A DNA stretch of 64,000 bases from Pyxidicoccus xibeiensis (GCF_024198175.1 NZ_JAJVKV010000001.1:1364001-1428000); one strand, 5' to 3'. Positions 50,736 through 60,463 are shown, numbered from the stretch's first letter. The notes: a model not told the origin generated them from the letters alone. A program made the numbers and translations.

Positions 50736-51131
50736 ATGACTGAGACGAAGCTGCCGCGCCCGACGGATGGGGAGCTGGCCATCCTGCGGGTGCTGTGGGA
50801 GCGCGGAGACAGCACGGTGCGCGAGGTGCACGAGGCGCTCACCCGGAACGAGCCGGCGGGCACCGGGTACACCACGGTGCTGAAGCTGATGCAGATCATG
50901 ACGGACAAGGGGCTCGTGGAGCGCGACGAGTCCCAGCGGGCCCACGTGTACCGGGCGCGTGCGACAGAGCAGCGGACGCAGCGTCAACTGGTGACGGACC
51001 TGGTGGAGCGCGCGTTCGGCGGCTCCCCGGCGAAGCTGGCCATGCAGGCGCTGTCGGCGACGAAGACGAGCCCCGGGGAGCTGGCGGAGCTGCGCCGGCT
51101 GCTCGACACGCTGGAAGGAGCGGAAGAATGA
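50736..51131 (+). CDS. BlaI/MecI/CopY-family transcriptional repressor
   Basis: 131 residues, the family norm. A winged helix fills the first ~75 residues: LPRPTDGELAILRVLWERG, TVREVHEAL, GTGYTTVLKLMQIMTDKGLVERDE. A helical dimerisation part follows. Related repressors are cleaved when a membrane M56 protease is activated. The M56 gene here overlaps the stop codon by ATGA, and two dyads sit in the promoter. The signal is unlikely to be a beta-lactam, since no penicillin-binding domain is encoded. Confidence 0.9.
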   Translation: MTETKLPRPTDGELAILRVLWERGDSTVREVHEALTRNEPAGTGYTTVLKLMQIMTDKGLVERDESQRAHVYRARATEQRTQRQLVTDLVERAFGGSPAKLAMQALSATKTSPGELAELRRLLDTLEGAEE

Positions 51132-53389
51132 GCAACCTCCTGATGGAATCCCTGGGTTGGGCCCTGCTGCACTCGCTCTGGCAGGTCACCCTGGTGGCCG
51201 TGCTGCTGGCGGTGGCGCTCGCCGTGGTGGGCCGCCGGGCCGCGCATGCCCGCTATGCGCTGGCGTGCGGCGCGCTGGTGCTGGCGCTGGTGCTGCCGGT
51301 GGTGGCCGGGTGGCGGCACTACTCAGCGGCACAGGCGCCCGTGTCCATGTCCGTGGAGGACGTGGAGGTGGAGGGGGCGCCCGGGCTGACGGTGGCCGTG
51401 GCGGCGCCCTGGGTGACGGGGAGGGAGGTGCCTGCGCGTACATATAATGATGCGGGCTCGCGCGCGGTGACGCCCGCGGGGGAGCCGCTGCTGGAGCGGG
51501 TGCGCTCGGCGGTGGCGGAGCATCTGGCGTGGCTGGTGCTGGCGTGGGTGGCGGGCGTGGCGGTGTGCTCGGGGCGGCTGGCGGCGGAGTGGGTGAAGCT
51601 GCGCCAGCTCTCGCGCGAGGCGCTGCCGGCGCCGGTGGAGTGGCAGGCGCGGCTGGACGCGCTGGCGCAGAAGCTGGGGCTGGGGCGCGCGGTGCGGCTG
51701 CTCCAGTCGTCGTCGGTGGACGTGCCGGCGGCGGTGGGCTGGCTGGCGCCGGTGGTACTGCTGCCGGTGTCCGCGCTCTCCGGGCTGTCGACGCGCCAGC
51801 TGGAGATGGTGCTGGCGCACGAGCTGGCGCACATCCGGCGCCATGACTTCGCGGTGAACCTGGCGCAGGTGCTGGTGGAGACGCTGCTCTTCTTCCACCC
51901 GGCGGTGCGCTGGGTGTCCCACGTCATCCGCGTGGAGCGCGAGCACTGCTGTGACGACATCGCCGTGGGCGCGAGCGGAGGGGCCGTCTCCTACGCCCGT
52001 GCGCTCACCGCGCTGGAGGCGCTGCGCGTGCTGCCCGAGACGCCGAGCACCGCGATGTCCGCGCTGGGAGGCTCGCTGCCGGAGCGCGTGCGCCGGCTCG
52101 TCTCCGCGCCGGCGACGCGCTGCTCCTCGCGCTGGGTGGCGGGAGCGTCGGTGCTCACCCTGGTCAGCAGCCTCGCGGTGGCCGCGCCCCTCACGTCGCT
52201 CGTGCTGAGCCGCACGGCGGAGAAGAGCTCGGCTGAGGGCGCTGACGCGCCGGACTCCGTCGCCGCTTCGGAGCCCTCTCTGGAGGATGCCGTCTCCGCG
52301 CCCGCATCGACCGCTGCTCCTGCTCCTGCACGCATGCCCTCTCTGCCGACCGCGCCCGCGTTGGCCGCCGCTCCTGCTCCTGCCCGCGTGCCCTCTCTGC
52401 CGGATGCGGTCTCCACGCCTGCTCCGGCGTCCCCGCGCGATGCCGCCTCCGTGCCGCCCCCGCCTGACGCGGTCTCCGCGCCCGCGGCCCCGCCCGCCCC
52501 ACCGGCTCCGGCCCGGGCTGGCGTCGCGAGCGCGGCCATGAAGCAGCCCCTGCCCTCTCCCACCGTCATCGCGCCGGTGCCCGGAGCCCTGGGCGCGCGG
52601 CCCACGCCAACGCCCGCTCCGACGCCCACGCCGAGCACGGGGAACAGGGACGATGACGACGCGGACGAGCGCACGCGCGTGGGCACGGGGCAGCCGCTCT
52701 CCGTGGACCAGCTCGTCGCGCTGAAGGTGGCGGGCGTCACCCCGGCCCGCGTCCAGGAGCTGGAGTCCATGGGCTACGCTCCCACCGTGGCGAACCTCGT
52801 GCAGATGGGCCACGCCGGCGTCACCCCGGAGTACACCCGGGACATGAACGCGCGGTTCGGCCGCAAGCTGGACGCGGACGACCTCGTCCAGCTGAAGCAC
52901 CTGGGCGTCACCCCCGCGTACATCGAGTCGCTCAAGGCCGCCGGCTTCGCCACCAACGACCCGGACGACCTGGTGCAGGCCCGCGCGGTGGGCGTGGACG
53001 ACGCGTACATCCGCGGCCTGAAGGCAGCCGGCTACTCGGGCATGCCGCTGGAAGACCTGGCCCACCTTCGCGCGGTGGGCGTGAGCCCCGAGTACATCCA
53101 GGCGCTCGGCCAGCGCGGGCTGTCGAAGGTGAAGCCCGACGACCTGGTGCAGCTGCGCGCGGTGGGCGTCACGCCGGAGTGGCTGGACCAGATGCGCAGC
53201 GCGGGCGTGCAGACGAAGGACGCGGACGAGCTGACGCAGCTGCGCGCCCTGGGCGTCGACCCCGCCTTCCTCCGCGAGCTGCGAGACGCGGGCCTGAAGG
53301 ACCTCTCCGTCGACGAGCTCGTCCGCCTGCGCAGCGGCGGCGTGGACGCCGACTTCATCCGGAAGCTGCGGGACTCGCGCTCGAAGTAG
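51128..53389 (+). CDS. M56-family (BlaR1-like) membrane metalloprotease with C-terminal repeat domain
   Basis: 753 residues. Membrane helices (about residues 10-35, 43-62, 132-148, 338-362) surround an M56 protease domain with zinc motif HELAH (231-235) and downstream EREHCCDD. Where BlaR1 has a penicillin-binding sensor, this protein has a long Ala/Pro linker (~380-520). Eight ~29-residue repeats follow (consensus roughly LxxDDLVQLRAxGVTPxYIxxLxxAG), probably outside the inner membrane. On activation it should cleave the BlaI-type repressor encoded just upstream (4-base overlap). The ligand is unknown; the matching repeats of the next gene suggest a protein partner. Confidence 0.85.
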   Translation: MSNLLMESLGWALLHSLWQVTLVAVLLAVALAVVGRRAAHARYALACGALVLALVLPVVAGWRHYSAAQAPVSMSVEDVEVEGAPGLTVAVAAPWVTGREVPARTYNDAGSRAVTPAGEPLLERVRSAVAEHLAWLVLAWVAGVAVCSGRLAAEWVKLRQLSREALPAPVEWQARLDALAQKLGLGRAVRLLQSSSVDVPAAVGWLAPVVLLPVSALSGLSTRQLEMVLAHELAHIRRHDFAVNLAQVLVETLLFFHPAVRWVSHVIRVEREHCCDDIAVGASGGAVSYARALTALEALRVLPETPSTAMSALGGSLPERVRRLVSAPATRCSSRWVAGASVLTLVSSLAVAAPLTSLVLSRTAEKSSAEGADAPDSVAASEPSLEDAVSAPASTAAPAPARMPSLPTAPALAAAPAPARVPSLPDAVSTPAPASPRDAASVPPPPDAVSAPAAPPAPPAPARAGVASAAMKQPLPSPTVIAPVPGALGARPTPTPAPTPTPSTGNRDDDDADERTRVGTGQPLSVDQLVALKVAGVTPARVQELESMGYAPTVANLVQMGHAGVTPEYTRDMNARFGRKLDADDLVQLKHLGVTPAYIESLKAAGFATNDPDDLVQARAVGVDDAYIRGLKAAGYSGMPLEDLAHLRAVGVSPEYIQALGQRGLSKVKPDDLVQLRAVGVTPEWLDQMRSAGVQTKDADELTQLRALGVDPAFLRELRDAGLKDLSVDELVRLRSGGVDADFIRKLRDSRSK
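52697..53386 (+). repeat. Eight 28-29-residue repeats in the M56 sensor domain
   Basis: Units start LSVDQLVAL, TVANLVQMG, LDADDLVQL, DPDDLVQAR, MPLEDLAHL, VKPDDLVQL, KDADELTQL and LSVDELVRL, each with a central GV(T/D/S)P-like turn and a second helix ending in AG or similar. The pattern predicts a helical solenoid. DNA identity between units is modest, so the array is old rather than a fresh tandem duplication. Confidence 0.85.
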
Positions 53390-53494
53390 CCGCGCCCCGC
53401 CGTAGCACCTGTCTCTCACTCTCCCCGCGCCTCACGGACGCGCCCAGCCAGGCGCGCGCCGGACGGGCGGGGTCTGCCCGAAGGAGCCACCACC

Positions 53495-54562
53495 ATGCGT
53501 CGCCCGTCGTCTCTCCTGCCTCTCATGGCCGTGCTGCTCGCGGCCGTCTCCGCCCACGCCGCCGCCGAGGTGCGCGGCACCTGGACCGCCGGCCCCCAGC
53601 GCGACAGCAAGGAGTTCCACCTCCAGCTCCGCCAGGGTCCGAACAACAACATGGGCTTCAGCGAGCCCGTGTCCGCCTTCCAGGGCCTGTCCACCGCGGA
53701 CGGCACCGCCTCCTTCACCCTGCCCCGCGAGGCCGGCACCCTCAGCTTCGAGGGCCGCTTCCAGGGCGGTGAGGGCGCGGGCCACTACCGCTTCACCCCC
53801 AGCGAGGCGTACGCCAAGGCGATGGCCGGGCTCGGCTACCCGAAGCTCACGGCGGAGGACCAGTTCAAGCTCGCGGCCACGGACGTCACCACCACGCGCA
53901 TCAAGGACCTGGCGGCGGCCGGCTACAAGAACCTGTCCATGGACGAGCTGATGCAGGTGGGCATCTTCGACGTGACGCCCGTGTACGCGAAGGAGCTGGC
54001 CGGCGCCGGCTACCCGGGGCTGAAGCTGGAGCAGCTGGTGGCGGGCCGCATCCACGGCGTCACCGCGAAGCGGGTGGGCGAGCTGGCGAGCGCCGGCTTC
54101 ACGAAGCTCTCCTGGGACGACCAGCTGGCCATGAACATCCACGGCGTCACGCCGGAGTTCGTCCGCGAGGTGCGCGCCCTGGGCTTCAAGGACCTGGACG
54201 GAGACGACATCGTCGCCTTCCGCATCCACGGCGTCACCCCGGCCTTCGTGAAGGAGCTGCGAGACGCGGGCTTCAAGGATGCGGACGCGGACGGCTTCAT
54301 CGGCTTCCGCATCCACGGCGTCACCCCGGCCTTCGTGAAGGAGATGCGCGACCTGGGCTTCCCCGAGATTACCGACGACGAGCTCGTGGCCTTCCGCATC
54401 CACGGCGTGACGACGGACTTCGTGAAGCGCATGCGGGCGGCGGGCTACACGCGCATCACCCCGGACGAGCTGGTGTCGCTGCGCATCCACGGCGTGGACG
54501 AGGACTTCATGCGCGCCATGTCGCGCGGCGGTGACGCTGGCGCGCCCGCGAAGAAGCAGTAG
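53495..54562 (+). CDS. Secreted repeat protein, partner of the M56/BlaI system
   Basis: 355 residues. A signal peptide (MAVLLAAVSAHA) is followed by a ~75-residue beta-rich domain (VRGTWTAGPQRDSKEFHLQL) and then eight ~29-residue repeats with consensus near IHGVTPxFVKEMRxLGF. These are the same type as those in the C-terminal part of the M56 protease. It ends in a short Lys-rich tail. It lies 105 bases downstream and is probably in the same regulon. Possible roles are ligand, co-sensor or antagonist of the protease's sensor domain. No enzyme motif is visible. Confidence 0.75.
   Translation: MRRPSSLLPLMAVLLAAVSAHAAAEVRGTWTAGPQRDSKEFHLQLRQGPNNNMGFSEPVSAFQGLSTADGTASFTLPREAGTLSFEGRFQGGEGAGHYRFTPSEAYAKAMAGLGYPKLTAEDQFKLAATDVTTTRIKDLAAAGYKNLSMDELMQVGIFDVTPVYAKELAGAGYPGLKLEQLVAGRIHGVTAKRVGELASAGFTKLSWDDQLAMNIHGVTPEFVREVRALGFKDLDGDDIVAFRIHGVTPAFVKELRDAGFKDADADGFIGFRIHGVTPAFVKEMRDLGFPEITDDELVAFRIHGVTTDFVKRMRAAGYTRITPDELVSLRIHGVDEDFMRAMSRGGDAGAPAKKQ
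53846..54528 (+). repeat. Eight ~29-residue repeats in the secreted protein
   Basis: Units begin LTAEDQFKL, LSMDELMQV, LKLEQLVAG, LSWDDQLAM, LDGDDIVAF, ADADGFIGF, ITDDELVAF and ITPDELVSL. The last six carry IHGV in the middle (RIHGVTP in the most regular units). Units five to seven are very alike at DNA level (shared CGCATCCACGGCGT), so this array has been homogenised more recently than the one in the protease. Confidence 0.85.
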
Positions 54563-54563
54563 C

Positions 54564-55013
54564 TCACCGGGTGCCGCAGACGTCGGAGATGGCCGAGCGG
54601 GCGTGATTCACCGAGGAGGCGTGGGTGGACAGCATCACCCCGAGCGTCACCTGCCCGTCCACCAGCACCTTCGAGCCGCTCCCCGCGTCCGCGGCCGCCC
54701 CTCGGGAGTCGGCGACCCGGGAGCAGGCACTCGCGAGGTTGTCGATGCTCTCGAGGTAGCGCTCCACGGCGCCCCGGAGCGAGGCGTCCTGGAGCTCCAG
54801 GGCGCGCAGCTCGGCGCCCACGGTGCGCAGCCGCCGCGTGTGGCGGACGAGCGCCTCCGCGTCATGGGGCAGGTCGTGGAAGCCGTCCATCACGCGGACC
54901 TCCTCCATGACGTGCATCTGCACGGCGGCACACTCGTGCGCCTTGCGTGGGGTGCACGCGAGGGCCAGTCCCAGCCCGCACACCGCGAGGTGCCGCCAGG
55001 AGCGGGGGCGCAT
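54564..55013 (-). CDS. Hypothetical lipoprotein
   Basis: 149 residues from ATG 55013. A signal peptide ends in LALAC, a plausible lipobox. The mature part is helical and charged (LVRHTRRLRTVGAELRALEL, RGAVERYLESIDNLASACSRVAD) and ends with a small Cys-containing tail (ISDVCGTR). No known family. Its stop is 1 base from the stop of the convergent repeat-protein gene, with no terminator between. Confidence 0.55.
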   Translation of the reverse strand: MRPRSWRHLAVCGLGLALACTPRKAHECAAVQMHVMEEVRVMDGFHDLPHDAEALVRHTRRLRTVGAELRALELQDASLRGAVERYLESIDNLASACSRVADSRGAAADAGSGSKVLVDGQVTLGVMLSTHASSVNHARSAISDVCGTR

Positions 55014-55356
55014 GGACGCCAGCGACTGCGGGACGGAGTCAGCCAACACCTGTCCACGCTGGCCGCGCGCCCCTTCCCCTGTCAAATCGAGACATCGAAA
55101 TGGCAGGGAACCGGCCCTCAAAGCGTCATGAACCCTGACATCGACTCGCCCTGGAAGGGCAGACGTCCGCGGTGGGCGGGCAGGACAGGGATGCGAGGGA
55201 TTGGGCGGAAGCGCCCCTGCGAGGCCCGGCACGGCGTCTGCTCGCCAGCGGGCACTCGGGGCGTCCGCTGGACAACGGTGGGAGGTGGGGTGGCGTGCGC
55301 GAGCCGGCGCCCGGCAACAGCTTGGGCCCAGGTCGATGGTGGTGGTGGAGGGTCGA
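55014..55356. other. 343-base divergent intergenic region
   Basis: No convincing gene. A small hairpin GGGCG-GAAG-CGCCC lies near 55203-55216. The stretch at 55080-55110 (TGTCAAATCGAGACATCGAAATGG) is AT-richer and is the likeliest promoter area for the minus-strand lipoprotein. GGAGGG at 55347-55352 is the ribosome site of the next gene. Confidence 0.35.
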
Positions 55357-55815
55357 ATGTTCCCGCTTCGTGTTGCCTGCGTCGGACTGGTGCTCCTGAC
55401 GGCGTGTGCCTCATCCAACAAGTCCGCGTCCCCGGCACGGGAGGCGCGCGCCCGGACGGCAGCCGCGCCCGGAGGGGAGCTTCTCTCCTACGGCTTCGAC
55501 CCGAGAGACCCGGTGCGGGTGGGCTGGGGGAACCAGGGCGTGCTGGCCTTCCTCGAGCTGCTGCGAGGTCCGCAGGGCCAGCGCATCGCCTGGCGGCGCG
55601 TGGGGCCCTGCTGCGAGGCAGACGCCTCTCCGTCACGCGCGCCCAGCCTGGAGGTCTTCGAGGTGACGTACGAGGGGCTCGCCACGCCGGTGCGCCTCTA
55701 CCTCGACCCGCACCATGGGGACGCCATCTACGCGCCCCAGGGCTTCACCATCGAAGGCCTCACCTCGCGAGCGCCGCCGCCCGCCGAGGAACAGCCCGAG
55801 GTCATCGAGCTGTAG
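55357..55815 (+). CDS. Hypothetical lipoprotein
   Basis: 152 residues from the ATG at 55357 (GGAGGG 4 bases upstream). The signal peptide ends in LLTAC, a lipobox. The mature ~130 residues contain RVGPCCEADASPS and LEVFEVTYEGLATPVRLYLDPHH, a beta-rich pattern with a vicinal CC pair. The frame is followed closely by a convergent DUF885 gene. Family not recognised; expected in the inner or outer membrane. Confidence 0.6.
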   Translation: MFPLRVACVGLVLLTACASSNKSASPAREARARTAAAPGGELLSYGFDPRDPVRVGWGNQGVLAFLELLRGPQGQRIAWRRVGPCCEADASPSRAPSLEVFEVTYEGLATPVRLYLDPHHGDAIYAPQGFTIEGLTSRAPPPAEEQPEVIEL

Positions 55816-55824
55816 CCGCGAGGC

Positions 55825-57603
55825 TCACTCCAGCGACGGCGCGGTGTCTCCGGGCATCAGGACTCCGCGCGCCAGCGACACGGGCAGGCCGAGCTGGAGG
55901 AAGCGGTCGTGGAAGTCCTTCAGCACGAACTTCTCGCCGCGCGCCTCCAGGTGGCGGCGGTAGTCGTCACGCAGCTTGAGAATCTGCATGCGCCCCACCG
56001 CGTAGTACAGGTACGTGGGGTTGGAGGTGCCGCGCTCCACCTCGCGCAGGGCGGGGAAGGGCTCGAAGTACGCAATCTCCGCGTAGCGCTTCGCCACGGC
56101 CTCCAGGGGCTCGCCGTACACGTGTAGCGCGAGGGCGGCGTACCAGCGCGCGTGCCGCTGCAGGGCGCGGCGGAGCTGGCCCAGGCGGATGCGCGGGTCG
56201 CCGTTGCCGAGCCCCTCGTCCACCATCATCTGCTCGGTGTAGTGGGCCCAGCCCTCGACGAGGGACGCGGGGTTGAAGACCTTGCGCACGTCGGTGGGGA
56301 TGCGCGACTCGTAGAGCAGCTGCACGAAGTGGCCGGGCATGGCCTCGTGGACGGTGATGCCGAGCAGGCCGGCGCGGTTGAAGTAGGTGAGGTGCTGGGC
56401 CTGCTGCTCCGGCGACCAGCCGGGCTCCACGTTGGTGATGTTGTAGAAGGCCTCGGTGGCCTTCGCCTCGAAGGGGCCGGGGGTGTCCATGGACGCGAAG
56501 CCGAGCCGCGCATAGGGCGGCGTCTCGCGCACCACGGGCAGCCTGTCGGAAGGGAGCGTGAGGATGTTCCGCTCTCGCACGAAGCGCTGCAGCTCCACGA
56601 GCTGGGCGCGGGCGGCGGGAATCAGCTCCTCGGCCGTGGGGTGGTCCTTCACGAGGGCGGCCATCACCTGCTCGGGCGTCAGCTTCGGGTCCACCTTCGC
56701 GGCCTCTTTGGCGACCCAGGCCTTGTACTCGCGGATGGCGCGCTCGTTGATGTCGCGGAGCTGGTCCGCGGTGAGCGTGACGTGCTCCTCCAGGGCCAGC
56801 TTCTTCTCGAAGCGCTCGCGGCCCAGGCGGAAGTCGCCGTCGGCCCTCGGCGTGAGGTCCTGCTCCAGCCACGTCACGTAGCCCTCCAGCTGCCGGGCGG
56901 CCTCCTCGCGGGCGGAGGTGAAGGCGTCACGCTCGGCGGCGTCGACCTGGGCGAAGCCCTGGGACTCCAGGGCCTTGGGCAGGTCCGCGCGGAGGTAGGC
57001 CACGGTGCCGCGCGCGTCGCGGGCGGCGTGCTGGGCCCACAGCTTCGGCACGGCCTTGAGGTTCGCCTTCGCGGCGGCGAGCACGGTGGGGATGCGCGCC
57101 ATGCGGATGCGCAAGGAGCGCATCCGCTCGGCGACGGGGGCGAACTCGCGGGAGGACAGGCTGGACAGCCCGCCGGAGATGAGGCCCACGTAGAAGCCGG
57201 GGTCTCGCTCCCAGACGCGCTCCTCCTCCAGCTCGGCGAGCTCCGCGCGCATGGCGTTCTCCAGGACGCGGACATCGACGGCGGCGTCACCGGTGAGGGC
57301 CTCGCGGTCCACCTGCTCCAGCCGCGCGAGCCAGTCGCGCAGCGCGGAGGCCTTGCGAGTCAGGGCCTCGGCGGAGACGTCCGGGAGCAGGGTGTCGTGC
57401 TGGTGGAAGCCGAGCCGGGTGGCGCGGATGGGATTCACCGCCGCGTGCCAGTCGAGGTACTCGCGGGCGAGGCGGGTGTACGCGGCATCGGCCGCGGAGG
57501 ACGAGGCCGTCGGCATGGCGGCGGAAGACTCCGGCCCGGGCCGCGAGCGCGAAGCGCAGGCGGAGACGCAGGCCAGCAGGACGAGGGCGGAACGGAAGCG
57601 CAC
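55825..57603 (-). CDS. DUF885-family metallopeptidase-like lipoprotein
   Basis: 592 residues. Signal peptide with lipobox VSAC (Cys17 region). The large helical body matches DUF885: the zinc motif HEAMPGH (H419, E420, H425) and a third-ligand-type EGWAHYTE (E450), as in gluzincin-like carboxypeptidases. Several DUF885 members are predicted or shown to be peptidases; here it would work in the periplasm or at the surface, perhaps in predation-linked protein breakdown. Length is normal for the family. Confidence 0.8.
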   Translation of the reverse strand: MRFRSALVLLACVSACASRSRPGPESSAAMPTASSSAADAAYTRLAREYLDWHAAVNPIRATRLGFHQHDTLLPDVSAEALTRKASALRDWLARLEQVDREALTGDAAVDVRVLENAMRAELAELEEERVWERDPGFYVGLISGGLSSLSSREFAPVAERMRSLRIRMARIPTVLAAAKANLKAVPKLWAQHAARDARGTVAYLRADLPKALESQGFAQVDAAERDAFTSAREEAARQLEGYVTWLEQDLTPRADGDFRLGRERFEKKLALEEHVTLTADQLRDINERAIREYKAWVAKEAAKVDPKLTPEQVMAALVKDHPTAEELIPAARAQLVELQRFVRERNILTLPSDRLPVVRETPPYARLGFASMDTPGPFEAKATEAFYNITNVEPGWSPEQQAQHLTYFNRAGLLGITVHEAMPGHFVQLLYESRIPTDVRKVFNPASLVEGWAHYTEQMMVDEGLGNGDPRIRLGQLRRALQRHARWYAALALHVYGEPLEAVAKRYAEIAYFEPFPALREVERGTSNPTYLYYAVGRMQILKLRDDYRRHLEARGEKFVLKDFHDRFLQLGLPVSLARGVLMPGDTAPSLE

Positions 57604-57816
57604 GAAGACTCGGGGCAGGAGAGGGCCTCCAGTGTCGGCGCTCGGGCGCGGCTGGGAAAGCGCGAAGCCAGCCGCTGTCCGATTCAGTCACTCCCCGGAG
57701 TCCAACGAGGGGTCCCCGCCGGGACGGCGCTTCGCCTCGCGCCGTGGACCGGTGCCGCTGCCAGCACCCTTCACTTCCCTGGCGTCCCGCCCGTGCATGA
57801 CCGAAATTCGGGGGCT

Positions 57817-59415
57817 ATGAACCTCCGCTCACTGCTGTTCACCGTGCTGCTGTCAGCGTGTGCCTCGCGTGGCCCCGTGACGCTCCCGGAGCCGCCCGAG
57901 GCCGAGCAGGACGCCGAAGCCCCCGTGCTGGATGCCTCCCCCTCGGGCGACTACGGCACCGAGCATCCATTCGTGCTCCAGGGCGCGGCGGAAGACGGGC
58001 GCTGGCTCATCGGGTGCCAGGCGCGAGAGGACACCACGGGTGATGGGAGCATCGATGTCGGCTTCGGCCACCACGGCAGCCTCATCGGCGACGCGCTGCG
58101 CCCGTACCTCTTCCTGGAGCCTGGACCGGGCATCCCCATCGATGAAGTCCTCGCAGAGGACCCGACGGGGCGCTACCTCGCCCTGGTGCGAGACGGCACG
58201 CTCCGCCTCTTCGACACGAACACCCGTGAGGAGCAGGTGCTGGCCTCGGGCGTCCCCCTCGACACGGAGAGTCCCCAGCCTCCCGCGCGCGCGGCCTTCT
58301 CCGGAGACGGCACGCGGCTGCTCTTCCTCCGTCCGGAGGGCGCGAAGCGCGTAGCCGTCGTGCGCGAGCTGGCGGCGGGCACCGAGCGCGTGCTCGACGC
58401 GGGAGGAGGGCTCCTCGGCCAGGCGCTGCTGGATTCCTCGGGACAGTGGGCGGTGTTCGACGTGGTGGCGAAGGACACGGATGGGGACGGGAAGCTGACC
58501 TGGCCCCAGGAGCGCACGACGCTCGCCTCCGCGCTGTGCCGGGGCCCTGTCAGCTCCAGCTCACACTACGGCTGGCAGGGCGACATGCCCGTGCGCCGCT
58601 TCCGCCGGGTCGAAGGAGGTCTGCTCCGCGAGGGCGATGACATCCTCCAGCCTTTCGGCGGGGGCCTGCTGCGCCGCGCTCCGGACAGGGCCATCCTCTT
58701 CGAGCACGCGGACGGTCGGCGGGAGTCGTGGGTTCCCGCGGACTGCAACGGAGAGGTGCTCTACGCGGACGCGCAGCGCCAGCAGCTCCTGGTGGCGTGC
58801 GCGGTGCTGGAGCCCAGCTGGCCCCTGGAGCTGCACGGTGCCGGAGTCCATCAGTCACTCGGCTGGCGGGTGCCCGCCGAGAGGGAGCGCTCGAGGCCCT
58901 GGGGACGCAACGTGAGGCTGGTGGCGGTGAAGGCCTTCTCCAGCAACCAACCCAAGGATGTGCCCGTCGCCATCGACCTGGCGCGGCGCACCGTGCAGCC
59001 GCTGCCCGTGGCCTCCGCGGAGGTGGAGCTGGTGGCCGCCCACGGCCCTCGTGCCCTGCTGAAGGAGTCGTACCGGCCCGAGGGCGAGGACAGATGGCAG
59101 CGCCGGATATGGCTGTGGAACGCGGAGACGGGTGAGAAGGTCTCGGTGGGCGAGCCGGGCGACTACATCCAGGAGCGGGCTGGCGACAAGGTCCTCTACC
59201 TGGGCTGGCTGGTGGACCTTCGCAGGGGCCGTGTGCTGGGCGCCGTCGAGGGTGAGCCGCTGGCCATCGACTCCCGGGGCCGCGTCCTGCACGCGCGGCA
59301 GTTCCCGGAGCGCGGTATCCCCGGGGCTCGCGGAGGCATGGCGCCGCTCGGCCCGGTGCGGTGGGAGCCCGCGGTGAAGGCACCCGCTCCGGCGCCCGCG
59401 CCGGGGACTCCGTAG
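57817..59415 (+). CDS. Hypothetical lipoprotein with beta-propeller-like repeats
   Basis: 532 residues from ATG 57817; a much longer open frame upstream runs through the antisense of the DUF885 gene and is rejected. The signal peptide ends in LLSAC. The body has PD40/WD-like units (GRYLALVRDGTLRLFDTNTR, RAAFSGDGTRLLFLRPEG, SSGQWAVFDVVAK) and two Asp-rich loops (DTTGDGSIDVGF, DTDGDGKLTW) like calcium-binding EF loops. The C-terminus is a Pro/Ala tail. It probably binds a protein or calcium at the cell surface. No enzyme motif. Confidence 0.65.
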   Translation: MNLRSLLFTVLLSACASRGPVTLPEPPEAEQDAEAPVLDASPSGDYGTEHPFVLQGAAEDGRWLIGCQAREDTTGDGSIDVGFGHHGSLIGDALRPYLFLEPGPGIPIDEVLAEDPTGRYLALVRDGTLRLFDTNTREEQVLASGVPLDTESPQPPARAAFSGDGTRLLFLRPEGAKRVAVVRELAAGTERVLDAGGGLLGQALLDSSGQWAVFDVVAKDTDGDGKLTWPQERTTLASALCRGPVSSSSHYGWQGDMPVRRFRRVEGGLLREGDDILQPFGGGLLRRAPDRAILFEHADGRRESWVPADCNGEVLYADAQRQQLLVACAVLEPSWPLELHGAGVHQSLGWRVPAERERSRPWGRNVRLVAVKAFSSNQPKDVPVAIDLARRTVQPLPVASAEVELVAAHGPRALLKESYRPEGEDRWQRRIWLWNAETGEKVSVGEPGDYIQERAGDKVLYLGWLVDLRRGRVLGAVEGEPLAIDSRGRVLHARQFPERGIPGARGGMAPLGPVRWEPAVKAPAPAPAPGTP

Positions 59416-59692
59416 CGGGGGGCCGACACCGCGCTCCCGGCATCCAGGTCCGCGAAGGGCACCACATGGGAGAGGGCAGGGCACATCCACGCGCAACGAC
59501 ATCGAGTCGATGCCGCTTCACCTTCCGTTGACAGGCACAAGTCCGGACTCGACACTGCCTCGACGAGTGCATGCGCATCTCGCACGCCTTGCTGCCGGCG
59601 TTGCTGCTCGCTTCAGCGGGCGCTACCCGCACTCGGCCCCGGAAGCACCCGGTGACACGGTGGACGACGGTGACGCCCGGAGCGAAGGCACG

Positions 59693-60427
59693 ATGGATGT
59701 TCGGAGACGCACCTGGCTGCCAGTGGCATCGCTGCTCCTCTCGCTCGGGTGCTCATCTCCCAGGCCTGTCGAAGGCGTCTGGCGGCCAGGGCCTGGAGAG
59801 GCGCCCGACCACATCCCGGGGCCGCTGAAGAACTTTGGGCCGTACACCGCCTACGCGGACGCGCTGAAGGCCGCCTGCCCGCTCATCCTCTCCAAGCCTC
59901 ACGCAACGGTGAGCCACCTTCAGGACTCATCTCCCCAACTCGCTCGGCGCACCGCGACGGAGTACTGCGCCTGGCTGTATTACACGCCTGAGCACACGTA
60001 CGAGATGAGCATGCTGGCGGACCGGTCGAGACCCGACGACCTCGTGACCGGCTTGAGAAGCTGCGTCCTCCCAGCGTTCGTGGACGACTCGCGGTATCCC
60101 CCCGGCAGCCTCAAGCACATCTTCGCTCTCCACAACCATCCATTCGGCACACGCCTCTCCGCGACCGACCTTCGTTTCATCGAGGCGATGGCCAACGTTC
60201 ACGAGTGGGAGGTCATGACGAGGAACGGCAACGTCCGGCTCTCCATCATCGCGTTCTTCTCGAAGTCGAGGGACCCGCAGGCCCCCACCTGTGACGGCTT
60301 CTATCAGTACATTCCCGCCACCCGCGAAATGATGCTGTGGACGAGGTCGCAGGAGCAGTGGCGCCGGGATATGCATGGCGTCGTCACCTGGGTCAACGAG
60401 AGGACCTACCGGATTGAGAGCCCCTAG
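59693..60427 (+). CDS. Lipoprotein with JAMM/MPN-type metalloprotease signature
   Basis: 244 residues from ATG 59693; an in-frame ATG at 59510 would put a long Arg-rich stretch before the signal peptide. Lipobox SLGC (Cys20). The core carries a JAMM pattern: E90 (ATEYCAWLYY), H147-x-H149-P (ALHNHPFG), S156 and D159 (LSATD), i.e. HxHP-x5-SxxD, as in JAB/MPN and RadC-type proteins. JAMM enzymes cut isopeptide or amide bonds with zinc; a lipid-anchored one is unusual. The following lipoprotein gene starts 36 bases downstream and is likely its partner. Confidence 0.6.
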   Translation: MDVRRRTWLPVASLLLSLGCSSPRPVEGVWRPGPGEAPDHIPGPLKNFGPYTAYADALKAACPLILSKPHATVSHLQDSSPQLARRTATEYCAWLYYTPEHTYEMSMLADRSRPDDLVTGLRSCVLPAFVDDSRYPPGSLKHIFALHNHPFGTRLSATDLRFIEAMANVHEWEVMTRNGNVRLSIIAFFSKSRDPQAPTCDGFYQYIPATREMMLWTRSQEQWRRDMHGVVTWVNERTYRIESP

Positions 60428-60463
60428 ACGCGCTGCCCCAGCAATCCGTCCCGAGGTCACGTC

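Noticed and set aside
56152-57816. Open frame upstream of and in frame with the propeller lipoprotein, giving a 1087-residue product
   Set aside because: It runs antisense through the DUF885 gene with His/Arg/Gly-rich shadow composition; the real protein begins at 57817 with a signal peptide and lipobox.
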